From: Deltaproteobacteria bacterium
GTDB taxonomy: Bacteria > Desulfobacterota_B > Binatia > UBA9968
Assembly (NCBI GenBank): GCA_027297485.1
Contig: JAPUHZ010000155.1
Location: 1-10,707, forward strand
DNA length: 10,707 nt
Reading direction: 5' to 3'
The notes beneath the pieces were generated by a model. It did not search any database. It had not been told where the DNA came from and worked only from the letters and a program-made list of their open reading frames with translations. Of the stretch, positions 1-6,721 are shown piece after piece (the stretch's first letter is position 1; each line of letters opens with the position of its first letter). The translations under genes and the position numbers were made by a program.

Positions 1-271
1 CGCGAAGCACCTCACAACTCTTGTAGATATCATCCACACCGATCGCAATATGGCCAAAGGCATTCCCCAAGTCGTACTTATGCGTGTCCCAGTTGTAAGT
101 TAATTCGATCACGGCATTCTCTGCCTCCGAGCCATATCCCACGAAGGCCAGGGTGAAACGGCCGGAATCATAGTCCTTTTTCCTCAGCAGCTTCATCCCC
201 AAAAGATCACAATAAAAATTGAGGGATTCATCCAGGTCATTAACCCGGATCATGGTATGGAGCATCCTCAT
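1..271 (-). CDS. gloA: lactoylglutathione lyase (glyoxalase I), 3' end beyond the window
   Basis: Glyoxalase I of the VOC superfamily isomerises the hemithioacetal of methylglyoxal and glutathione to S-lactoylglutathione in the cytoplasm; glyoxalase II then completes detoxification. The first 90 residues are present, starting MRMLHTMIRV. Metal ligands line up with those of E. coli GloA: His5 (LHTMIRV), Glu56 (VIELTYNW) and His74 (FGHIAIGV). The fourth ligand, a Glu near residue 122, lies beyond the left edge. The conserved LAFVGYG segment is at residues 41-47. The ATG at 271-269 is set by a strong Shine-Dalgarno, AAGGAGGA, a few bases upstream. The gene lies 209 bp downstream of the M23 gene and probably has its own promoter. 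The family and start are secure; the C-terminal part cannot be judged from this window. Confidence 0.93.
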   Translation of the reverse strand, partial: MRMLHTMIRVNDLDESLNFYCDLLGMKLLRKKDYDSGRFTLAFVGYGSEAENAVIELTYNWDTHKYDLGNAFGHIAIGVDDIYKSCEVLR

Positions 272-337
272 GATCCATCCTCCTTATCCGGCCCATATCA
301 CTCTGATAGAGCAGAGATGGGGCGCAAACTTAAAAAA

Positions 338-366
338 AGGATAACAAGCAATAACCCACAAGACAA
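338..366 (-). promoter_or_regulatory. candidate sigma-70-type promoter for gloA
   Basis: Reading the minus strand, TTGTCT (366-361) and TATCCT (343-338) are separated by 17 bases, each matching four of six consensus positions. Predicted transcription would begin near 331 and give a leader of about 60 nt. That leader contains a small inverted repeat, CTCTG-N6-CAGAG, at 301-316. The call rests on box similarity and spacing only. Confidence 0.4.
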
Positions 367-431
367 CTGCGGCAGACTAATACGAGCGATTGACAACTGT
401 CCATTTTGGTCTTGGAAGGAATAAGGGAACG

Positions 432-474
432 AAAAGGCGAGGGCTTGGCCGTTGAGACAGAATTTCCGCCGCCC
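432..474 (-). terminator. weak candidate terminator after the M23 gene
   Basis: Just past the M23 stop codon the minus strand can pair GGGC-GGC (474-468) with GCC-AA-GCCC (449-441), leaving an 18-base loop. A TTTT tract follows five bases later at 435-432. The stem is short and bulged and the T-run is displaced, so this is a poor intrinsic terminator at best. Confidence 0.22.
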
Positions 475-480
475 TGAAGG

Positions 481-1794
481 TCAGGGATCGGTCTGCGTCA
501 CCTCACCCACATCGCCTCGCAAGAGGGCCAGACGCTCATCACGCAAGGTTTTGAATCGGGCCAATTCCTCTCTACTTAACCCCTTCGTCCGGGGAATCCG
601 TAATGCGAGAAAATTAATTTTACGCCCCTGATGCAGGAGCTCGAAATGCAGGTGCGGGCCGGTAGCATGCCCGCTTTGTCCCACGTATCCAATTACCTCG
701 CCCTGAGCCACCCGCTTCCCTTTGCGAATTCCGCGGGCCATGCGGGAAAAATGAGCGTATCGACTGACGTAACCGTTCGGGTGGCGGACCTCCACAAGCC
801 GACCATAACCGTGCCGCCAACCGGCAAATTTAACCCGACCATGTCCGATGGACACCACCGGCGTGCGGGCCGGCGCTGCGTAGTCAATGGCCCGATGAGG
901 ACGGCGGGTCCGGAAAATGGGATGTCTTCGTCTCAGGCTGTAGCGTGAGGAGATCCTTCGATAACTGAGCGGCGCACGCAAAAAAGCCCTCCGGAACGCC
1001 CGCCCGTTACTATCGTAATAGGAGCCTTTGCCGTCCTTAGCAGCATAGTAGATCGCACGAAAAGTTTCACCATTCGCTTCTAATTCGGCGGCAAGAATCT
1101 GTCCGACCTCAAACCTCTCATCTGCATAATGGATCTCTTCAAGGACTACGGAGAATGTATCCCCTTTCCGCAGATCGGAAAAAAAGTCGACATCGTACTC
1201 AAAGATCGTAGCCAGATCTAAAATTTGCAAAGGAGTGAGACCGGCCTCAGTACCGCTCTGGTAGAGACTCTCAACCACGCTACCACGGACAACCCTCGTC
1301 TGACGTACGAAGGGAATTTCAATGCGCTCTGCTGACCACCCCTCGAAAGTCGGCATTACCCGCACCACGCCTCTATTCACCGCATACTCCAGTCCTTGCA
1401 CTTTGCCGCCCTGCCGATCGAGGATCAGTCGTAGGCTATGTCCCGCACGCATTTTTCTCGGATTAAAGAACGGTCGAACTGTTTCGATCATGGCATGAGC
1501 TGCTGACCGTTCAAGGCCAAAGCGCCTCAAGACAGACAGTAAGGTCTGCCCACGCCGGAGAGTCACATCAACACTGCGTAGTGGGACAGGTAGGTTGTCC
1601 TGATCTTCCTGCTCTGGAGGATTGGGCCGATTCTGCTGCTTGGCGGGGCTCGTTTGAAGATCCGGCGTCAAAAGAATAACTAGCGGTACTAGAAGAATAA
1701 CTAAAGGAAGGATGGCTACCAGCGCCCATCGCCCGCAACGGCGATAAAAGCTCGTATCGAGGAAAGTCCAATTATTTAGCCGTTGGTGTTTCAT
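481..1794 (-). CDS. MepM-like M23 family peptidoglycan DD-metalloendopeptidase
   Basis: This is a membrane-anchored, periplasm-facing zinc endopeptidase expected to cut peptide crosslinks in peptidoglycan during growth. Counting from an in-frame GTG at 1797, the protein has 438 residues, about the length of E. coli MepM. One N-terminal transmembrane anchor lies at about residues 24-44, with a Pro/Gln-rich linker to about 70. An OapA/LysM-like module (VTLRRGQTLLSVLRRFGL) spans about 76-125 and a Csd3-like middle domain about 160-275. The M23 domain occupies about 295-395. It carries HxxxD (His301, Asp305), YAHF (His349) and HLHFE (His382, His384), so all zinc and catalytic residues are present. 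GTG at 1797 and ATG at 1794 are adjacent; GAGG at about 1803-1806 is better spaced for the ATG, which is annotated here. The regulatory proteins of this enzyme are not visible nearby. Confidence 0.92.
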   Translation of the reverse strand: MKHQRLNNWTFLDTSFYRRCGRWALVAILPLVILLVPLVILLTPDLQTSPAKQQNRPNPPEQEDQDNLPVPLRSVDVTLRRGQTLLSVLRRFGLERSAAHAMIETVRPFFNPRKMRAGHSLRLILDRQGGKVQGLEYAVNRGVVRVMPTFEGWSAERIEIPFVRQTRVVRGSVVESLYQSGTEAGLTPLQILDLATIFEYDVDFFSDLRKGDTFSVVLEEIHYADERFEVGQILAAELEANGETFRAIYYAAKDGKGSYYDSNGRAFRRAFLRAPLSYRRISSRYSLRRRHPIFRTRRPHRAIDYAAPARTPVVSIGHGRVKFAGWRHGYGRLVEVRHPNGYVSRYAHFSRMARGIRKGKRVAQGEVIGYVGQSGHATGPHLHFELLHQGRKINFLALRIPRTKGLSREELARFKTLRDERLALLRGDVGEVTQTDP

Positions 1795-1824
1795 CACGGA
1801 AGCCTCATCTAGGCATAAACTGTT

Positions 1825-1853
1825 CTATTACGATATTTTTGAGTAAAGGTCAA
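1825..1853 (-). promoter_or_regulatory. candidate promoter for the M23 gene
   Basis: On the minus strand TTGACC (1853-1848, five of six consensus) is followed after 17 bases by TAATAG (1830-1825, a weaker -10 with three matches). It sits in the 67-72 bp gap between the AGCS transporter gene and the M23 gene and would give a leader of about 24 nt. It suggests the peptidase can be transcribed independently of the transporter upstream. Confidence 0.35.
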
Positions 1854-1866
1854 AAGAAGCGGACGC

Positions 1867-3243
1867 TCAGCTTTCAGAGGATGTTGAACTTGGGGAATAA
1901 GCCAAGATCTCACGGAAAAGAAGCGGACTCAGCCCGAGCAACGCCACCAGATTGGGTATGGCCATGGCTCCATTGACGGTGTCCGCAATGTCCCACATAA
2001 ACTTTATACCAGCCATATCCTCAGAAAAAAGCGCCCCTATGATAATGACCAGGCACCAGATCCACCGGTAAGGAAGAGAAACTCTGGCCCCAAAGAGGTA
2101 GTCCGTGCACTTCAAACCATAGTAGGACCATGTGAGTAGAGTGGAATAACCGAAGGTAACGGAGGCAAAAGTGACGATCCAGCCTCCCCATCGCCCTAAA
2201 ACCTTGCTAAAGGCATGTGCGGTGAGGGCTGTGCTGGTCAAGCCGGTGGACCAGGCCCCCGTGAGGATGATGGCTAGAGTAGTGACCGTGTTGACCACTA
2301 GGGTGTCGATAAAGACTCCCAGCATTGCGATTGTTCCCTGACGGGCAGGGATATGGGTCTTCGCTGCGCCATGGGCTATGGCCGCAGTTCCTATGCCTGC
2401 CTCATTAGAGAAGAGCCCGCGAGCTACCCCGTAGCGAATAACCTGGGCCACTCCGGCCCCAGCAAAACCGCCGACTGCTGCCTGACCACTAAACGCACTA
2501 TGGAAGATGAGACTGAAGGCGTCTGGGATTTCGGCGCTCTTCGCGATGATAATACCAAGCCCGCCGAGAAGGTATGTAATACACATGAACGGAACGAGAA
2601 CCTCTGCCACGTGCGCAATCCGCTTGATTCCTCCTATCAGGACCAGCCAAGTCATAACGGCCAGGCCAACCCCAGTTAGCCAAGCTGGGACTCCAAGCTC
2701 GGTGCGAAAGACCAAGGCCACTGAGTTGGCTTGAACCATATTGCCCATGCCTAACGCAGCTACTGCACCACATAAAGCGTAGATCCAGCCGAGCCAGCCG
2801 AGACCCAGGCCATTTTTCAGAAAATACATTGGTCCACCAGACATGGTCCCATCCGGCGACCGCTCCCGATACTTCACCCCGAGGAGAGCCTCGGAGTTTT
2901 TGGTGGCCATCCCGACGAATCCTGTAAGCCACATCCATAGCGGCGCCCCTGGACCGCCTAGAGCAATGGCCGTAGCCACCCCAGCAATGTTTCCGTTACC
3001 CACAGTGCCTGAAATGGCCGTCATCAAGGCCTGAAACGGAGTGATATCTCCCTCATTCAACTCGGATGACTCCTTGTGGAAGGCGCTCTGGAGCACAAGG
3101 CGCCAACCGTGGATGAATCGTCTAACCTGTACCAATCGACTTCCCAGGGTAAGCCAGATACCTGTCCCGATGACCAGGACCATCATCGGCGGACCCCAGA
3201 CAAAGGAGTTTACCACGCTAATCAGATTGAAAATCGCTTCCAT
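1867..3243 (-). CDS. AGCS family sodium:alanine/glycine symporter
   Basis: This integral inner-membrane protein belongs to the alanine/glycine:cation symporter family (AlsT/AgcS type) and imports small neutral amino acids with Na+. From ATG 3243 it has 458 residues, the usual family length, with about 10-11 hydrophobic helices. Family motifs include TPFQALMTAISGTVGNGNIAG (residues about 68-88), GGPGAPLWMW (96-105), SGGPMYFLKNGLG (135-147) and the signature GLFSNEAGIGTAAIAHGAA (276-294). An upstream in-frame start at 3315 would add 24 polar residues. ATG 3243 is preferred because GGAGCAGGGGG lies 7 bases before it and because residue 1 then leads directly into the first helix. Transcription is divergent from the AsmA gene. 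Substrate preference within the family cannot be told from sequence. Confidence 0.95.
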   Translation of the reverse strand: MEAIFNLISVVNSFVWGPPMMVLVIGTGIWLTLGSRLVQVRRFIHGWRLVLQSAFHKESSELNEGDITPFQALMTAISGTVGNGNIAGVATAIALGGPGAPLWMWLTGFVGMATKNSEALLGVKYRERSPDGTMSGGPMYFLKNGLGLGWLGWIYALCGAVAALGMGNMVQANSVALVFRTELGVPAWLTGVGLAVMTWLVLIGGIKRIAHVAEVLVPFMCITYLLGGLGIIIAKSAEIPDAFSLIFHSAFSGQAAVGGFAGAGVAQVIRYGVARGLFSNEAGIGTAAIAHGAAKTHIPARQGTIAMLGVFIDTLVVNTVTTLAIILTGAWSTGLTSTALTAHAFSKVLGRWGGWIVTFASVTFGYSTLLTWSYYGLKCTDYLFGARVSLPYRWIWCLVIIIGALFSEDMAGIKFMWDIADTVNGAMAIPNLVALLGLSPLLFREILAYSPSSTSSES

Positions 3244-3315
3244 GTTATTTCCCCCTGCTCCTTCATGATCTAAATGACACTGTGCATCCCAGTCTCCGCT
3301 TTTAACCGAAAACAA

Positions 3316-3344
3316 ATCCTATTTCATCCAAAAATGAAACTCAA
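3316..3344 (-). promoter_or_regulatory. candidate promoter of the AGCS gene with an inverted repeat in its spacer
   Basis: On the minus strand TTGAGT (3344-3339) and TAGGAT (3321-3316) are 17 bases apart, each with four consensus matches. The spacer is largely made of a perfect 6-bp inverted repeat: TTTCAT (3322-3327), six bases, ATGAAA (3334-3339). A dyad centred between -35 and -10 is a classic place for a repressor operator. No regulator gene is adjacent, so the ligand is unknown. Predicted leader about 65 nt. Confidence 0.38.
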
Positions 3345-3396
3345 CGACGCTCGGAATGCAGGAAATTCGGCACTGGGTTACTACGGAGTTCATTAG

Positions 3397-3631
3397 TAAG
3401 GTGTCATCAGGCGACCGAGGGGCAAGTCCTGGAGAGCGCGGGCGCAGGGACGTGAAGGTTGCGTTCTGGCCCGGGCGGTGGGAATAGCCACCCTTGGAGA
3501 GGACGAGGGGTAGTCTACAAGGCAGAGACCCAGACATTCGGCTGAGCTCAGTCGAAGCCTTGGCCGCACTTGGAAGGGCTCGACCCGAGGGCCGGCCGTT
3601 ATTAGGGAACGTAGGCCTGTCAAGAACCTTA
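3397..3631. other. GC-rich noncoding block with complementary ends (structured RNA or MITE-like element)
   Basis: The 470-bp gap between the AGCS and AsmA genes has AT-rich edges and a GC-rich centre. The centre is bounded by TAAGGT (3397-3402) and its complement ACCTTA (3626-3631). Just inside, CAGGC (3408-3412) matches GCCTG (3615-3619), so the ends can form a two-step closing stem. Internal hairpins are possible at 3477-3492 (GGTGG/CCACC) and 3579-3589 (CTCG/CGAG), and a 20-bp palindrome sits at 3537-3556. Short open frames across it have no recognisable protein features. It does not match the conserved cores of RNase P RNA, tmRNA, SRP RNA or a cobalamin riboswitch as I know them. A transposon-derived miniature element with TA at both outer ends is the main alternative to a structured RNA. 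Confidence 0.35.
3537..3556. repeat. 20-bp intergenic palindrome, REP-like
   Basis: TTCGGCTGAGCTCAGTCGAA reads as its own reverse complement apart from one mismatched pair, which would be a G-U wobble in RNA. Palindromes of the form TTCGAC...GTCGAA are, from memory, common as dispersed repeats between genes in several uncultivated lineages. Only one copy is present here, so its repeat status is inferred. Confidence 0.4.
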
Positions 3632-3663
3632 TGAACCCATTAATAAATCAGTAAAGACACAGG

Positions 3664-3692
3664 TTGACATAACAATCCCTCATCGGTACTCT
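3664..3692 (+). promoter_or_regulatory. candidate promoter for the AsmA-family gene
   Basis: A perfect -35 box, TTGACA (3664-3669), is followed after exactly 17 bases by TACTCT (3687-3692), a weak -10 with three consensus matches. Predicted initiation near 3699 leaves a very short leader of about 15 nt before ATG 3714. This also argues against the upstream TTG at 3693 as the start codon. Confidence 0.42.
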
Positions 3693-3713
3693 TTGCCCAA
3701 GTGTGAACCAGAG

Positions 3714-5207
3714 ATGAAAAAGGTCTTGCTGATTGGTATCGGTGGATTGGCGGGTGTCATTGCGGTCCTCCTCTTGTTGCCACCTTTTATCGACCTCGGC
3801 GCCTACAAGGCCCGGTACTTGCCGCTGCTGGAAGAGACCCTTCATCGCAAGGTGGATGTCGGTGAGGTGCGTCTCCGCATTATCCCTACACCCTCTATTC
3901 GAATCTCGGCCCTGAATATCTCCGATAATCCCGCATTCTCGAAAGAACCCTTTTTTACTGCCCAGCAGTTCAAGGTCAAGCTCAAGTTCTGGCCCCTCCT
4001 CAAGGGACAATTCCAAGTAGCCGAGTTCACTCTTGAGAAGCCCTCCATCAGGCTGCTCAAAAGGCCGGACGGCAAATTCAATTTTTCGGACATGGGCAAA
4101 AAAAAAGAGGGGGTCAAGAAAAAAAAGGTCCCGTCACAGGGTCAAAAACCCGTCAAAAAAGCTGTCAAATTCTCTGAGCTGATTCCCACCAAGGTCCGAG
4201 TGAAGATGGGGGAAGTCACCTTCCAAACCATGGGGCAGAAACCACTCAAGATCCAGGGGATCGATCTCTCCCTTGATGATTTCTCATCCAACCGGCCCTT
4301 CCATTATCGTGTGGCGTTGAACTTGCCCGGCCTGAAGCCGGTCGTCCTGGTCGGTCTTCTCCAATACGACGACTCCCGGGCAACCCTGAATCTTAGAGAG
4401 ACCCATTTCAAAGCTCAGGATGTCGACCTCGCTGTGAACGGCAGCATCACCCACCTCACAGGCGTCCCTCGAGTAAAGCTGACCCTGGCCAATGACGGAT
4501 TTGAGACCAAGTCGATCTTTAAGTTCCTCTCCGCGGCAGGCGTGACACCGAAGGAGATGGATGTAACGGGCCTGCTGGGATTGAAGGTAACCCTTAGAGG
4601 CCCTTCCAATGCCTTGGCATCTCAAGTCAACGCCGAGTTCAAGGGACTAAAAGTCAACGATAGTCGCGCCTTCGAGGGAACCTTAGTGGGAAGAACTCTG
4701 CTGAGATATTCCTTGGGCGGTAAGGCGCCCCTGACCCGCAGCCTGCGTGGCAACGGAAAGATCATTGTAAAGGACGGGAGATTAACCAACGTGGATCTCA
4801 TGTCTAAAATCAAACTGGTCACCGGCCTGATCGGTTTGCTTCAAGACCAGAACCGTGGGGCGACTACCTTCGAAGCGTTGGAAATCGATTTCACGTTGGG
4901 CGACGGGATAGTCGATGTCCAACGGATCTATCTGCGAAGCCCGCTGATGGAGGCTCTGGGCAGCGGCAGAATGACCTTGACCTCACCCTCGGTGAACTTC
5001 AGGATCGAGGCCGCCCTAGCACCTCAAACTTCCGCCCGGGCCAGTAGCGGCAACGTGGCGACCTTTTTTAGGGACAACCAAGGACGGATCGTGGTACCAC
5101 TCAAGATCACGGGCCCGGTCAAGAGACCGTCCGTATCCTTGGACAGGAGGAAAGTGATCAAAAAGGGTGTCGGCCAACTGTTCGAGCGGTTCTTCAAGTG
5201 GAGATAA
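3714..5207 (+). CDS. AsmA family protein
   Basis: AsmA-like proteins are inner-membrane anchored, project into the periplasm and are linked to outer-membrane lipid homeostasis and assembly. From ATG 3714 the protein has 497 residues. A signal anchor (about residues 3-24) leads into the typical AsmA N-terminus: PPFIDLGAYKARYLPLLEE, RKVDVGEVRLRIIPTPSIRI, DNPAF and the DGKFNFSDM segment near 119-127. A Lys-rich linker (about 129-152) encoded by two A-tracts precedes a beta-rich middle region. A C-terminal AsmA_2-like domain (about 290-480) contains GNGKIIVKDGRLTNVDLMSK. A TTG start at 3693 would add seven polar residues; it is disfavoured by the promoter position. No strong Shine-Dalgarno precedes 3714. 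The gene stands alone, divergent from the transporter, with no lipid-synthesis genes beside it. Family assignment is firm; the precise lipid or protein client is unknown. Confidence 0.92.
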   Translation: MKKVLLIGIGGLAGVIAVLLLLPPFIDLGAYKARYLPLLEETLHRKVDVGEVRLRIIPTPSIRISALNISDNPAFSKEPFFTAQQFKVKLKFWPLLKGQFQVAEFTLEKPSIRLLKRPDGKFNFSDMGKKKEGVKKKKVPSQGQKPVKKAVKFSELIPTKVRVKMGEVTFQTMGQKPLKIQGIDLSLDDFSSNRPFHYRVALNLPGLKPVVLVGLLQYDDSRATLNLRETHFKAQDVDLAVNGSITHLTGVPRVKLTLANDGFETKSIFKFLSAAGVTPKEMDVTGLLGLKVTLRGPSNALASQVNAEFKGLKVNDSRAFEGTLVGRTLLRYSLGGKAPLTRSLRGNGKIIVKDGRLTNVDLMSKIKLVTGLIGLLQDQNRGATTFEALEIDFTLGDGIVDVQRIYLRSPLMEALGSGRMTLTSPSVNFRIEAALAPQTSARASSGNVATFFRDNQGRIVVPLKITGPVKRPSVSLDRRKVIKKGVGQLFERFFKWR

Positions 5208-5273
5208 ACCTCTATCTTACCTTAAGAAGCTAACTACGTCGGCGGTCGCAGTGTTGATTCCATCAGCCTGGAC

Positions 5274-5302
5274 TTGATTTCGGCCTTAGAATGAGGCATA
5301 AG
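5274..5302 (+). promoter_or_regulatory. weak candidate promoter for the NSS transporter operon
   Basis: TTGATT (5274-5279) and CATAAG (5297-5302) are 17 bases apart, four consensus matches each, about 45 bp upstream of the transporter ATG. The rest of the 139-bp gap shows no convincing terminator for the preceding AsmA gene. Confidence 0.28.
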
Positions 5303-5346
5303 CGCGTTGATCTGGCGCCACCAAAATTTCCCATCCTGTTGCCAAG

Positions 5347-6684
5347 ATGACTGATAATCAGAGAGGAATAACGACGGTCACCGGACGTGGAAGCTGGTCC
5401 AGCCGCACGGGCTTTGTCCTAGCCGCAATCGGCTCGGCCATCGGGCTCGGAAACGTTTGGCGATTTCCATACATTACCGGCATTTACGGGGGTGGGGCCT
5501 TCGTGATCGTCTATATAGGTTGCGTCTTGGCTGTTGGTGTCCCCATCATGCTTGCCGAGTTTTTGATCGGCCGGAAAACCCAACGCAATGCCGTGGGCGC
5601 CTTTAGGTTTCTGCGGCCAGGCTCACCATGGGCGCTCACAGGCTGGCTTGGAATTGTGAGTGGCTTTGTGATCCTCTCCTACTATGCCGTGGTAGGGGGA
5701 TGGGTTCTTCATTATACCCTCCTCTCCCTTCAAAACAGCTTTGTCAGCAGCTCTCCGCAAGAAGTCGCCGCCATGTTTAAGGCGCTGGTGGGAAGCCCCC
5801 TTCTCCAAATCTTCTGGCACGGCGTCTTTATGCTCCTCACCGTCCTCATCGTCGCAGGCGGTGTCCGGAAGGGAATCGAGCGGGGCAACAAGGTTATGAT
5901 GCCCTTCCTTTTTCTACTTTTGTGTGTGCTCCTGCTCTACGCCCTGCAAACAGAGGGGGCTAAGGCCGGGCTTGACTTTCTGCTAAGCCCCCGCTGGGAC
6001 CAGATGAGCCCTGCAGGGGGCCTGGCGGCGCTCGGCCAGGCCTTTTTCTCTCTCAGCCTCGGTATGGGGGCAATGATCACTTACGGGAGCTACCTCGGGC
6101 AAGAGACCCACCTGGTTCGCTCGGCCTTCTATGTCGTCATTGGAGACACGCTGGTCGCAGTTCTGGCTGGATTTGTAATTTTTCCCCTGGTCTTCACCTT
6201 CCATCTGAAGCCGGAAGAAGGACCGGGGCTGATTTTTCAAACCCTACCCATCGCCTTTGCCCAACTCCCGGCAGGCCGCTTCATCGCTATTGCCTTCTTC
6301 CTTCTTCTCACCTTTGCCGCCCTAACCTCGGCTATCTCCCTACTCGAGGTGGTAGTCGCCTACTTTATTGACGAAAAAAGGTGGAGCCGAGCGCGAGCGA
6401 GCTGGGTCCTGGGTGGGATTATCTTTCTCTGCGGCATCCCCTCTGCCTCAGGGGGACAATTCCTCGGGCTTATGGATACACTGGCTACGAATTACCTCCT
6501 CCCCTTAGGGGCCATTCTCATTGCGCTCTTTACGGGATGGGTTCTGAGCCACACCGAGAAGCTAGCAGAGTTCCAGAGGGGCCATCTCACTACCCTCTGC
6601 TATCCAGGCTGGTCTATTCTTATTCGCTATGTCAGCCCTTTGGCCGTTGCCCTGATCTTTCTCCACCAGCTCGGCATCTTTTGA
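5347..6684 (+). CDS. NSS family Na+-dependent transporter (SNF family)
   Basis: A neurotransmitter:sodium symporter homologue of the LeuT fold in the inner membrane, expected to couple Na+ entry to uptake of an amino acid or related amine. The 445 residues give about 11 transmembrane helices, as in MhsT-type bacterial members that lack TM12. TM1 carries the hallmark unwound Na+/substrate site, GSAIGLGNVWRFPY (residues 29-42), with Asn36 and Arg39 at conserved positions. GGGAFVIVYI (48-57), the TM3 segment SYYAVVGGW (111-119) and the TM6 stretch SLSLGMGAMITYGSYLG (235-251) also fit. The ATG at 5347 has only a poor Shine-Dalgarno, but no better in-frame start precedes the conserved SWSSRTGF segment. 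It is the first gene of a probable operon, 37 bp before the epimerase. Substrate cannot be assigned. Confidence 0.94.
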   Translation: MTDNQRGITTVTGRGSWSSRTGFVLAAIGSAIGLGNVWRFPYITGIYGGGAFVIVYIGCVLAVGVPIMLAEFLIGRKTQRNAVGAFRFLRPGSPWALTGWLGIVSGFVILSYYAVVGGWVLHYTLLSLQNSFVSSSPQEVAAMFKALVGSPLLQIFWHGVFMLLTVLIVAGGVRKGIERGNKVMMPFLFLLLCVLLLYALQTEGAKAGLDFLLSPRWDQMSPAGGLAALGQAFFSLSLGMGAMITYGSYLGQETHLVRSAFYVVIGDTLVAVLAGFVIFPLVFTFHLKPEEGPGLIFQTLPIAFAQLPAGRFIAIAFFLLLTFAALTSAISLLEVVVAYFIDEKRWSRARASWVLGGIIFLCGIPSASGGQFLGLMDTLATNYLLPLGAILIALFTGWVLSHTEKLAEFQRGHLTTLCYPGWSILIRYVSPLAVALIFLHQLGIF

Positions 6685-6721
6685 GACCAAGGAGGATCCA
6701 TAAGGTAGAAAGGTTTGTATC

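Noticed and set aside
2498..2938. 146-residue minus-strand frame inside the AGCS gene
   Set aside because: It overlaps conserved coding of the symporter in another frame and is rich in Arg, Trp and Ser with no domain-like pattern.
3243..3315. 24-residue N-terminal extension of the AGCS symporter
   Set aside because: The extension is polar, unlike family N-termini. Its start lies almost on the candidate promoter, and the internal ATG has a much better ribosome site.
3576..3586. GGGCTCGACCC as a tRNA T-arm
   Set aside because: The loop is five bases rather than seven, the TTC motif is absent, and no acceptor or anticodon arms surround it.
3319..3623. Two overlapping short minus-strand frames in the divergent spacer
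   Set aside because: They run through the GC-rich block and its palindrome, show no conserved motif, and have no convincing ribosome site.
3410..3640. RNase P RNA, tmRNA or cobalamin riboswitch in the GC-rich spacer
   Set aside because: Fragments such as GGGGCAAGTCC and AGAACCTTAT vaguely recall RNase P RNA, and GAATAGCCACC recalls a B12 element. The universally conserved cores are absent in order and sequence.
6689..6695. Strong Shine-Dalgarno AAGGAGG between the NSS and epimerase genes
   Set aside because: No start codon lies at a usable distance (ATA then an early stop follows). The epimerase has its own AGAAAGG nearer its ATG.
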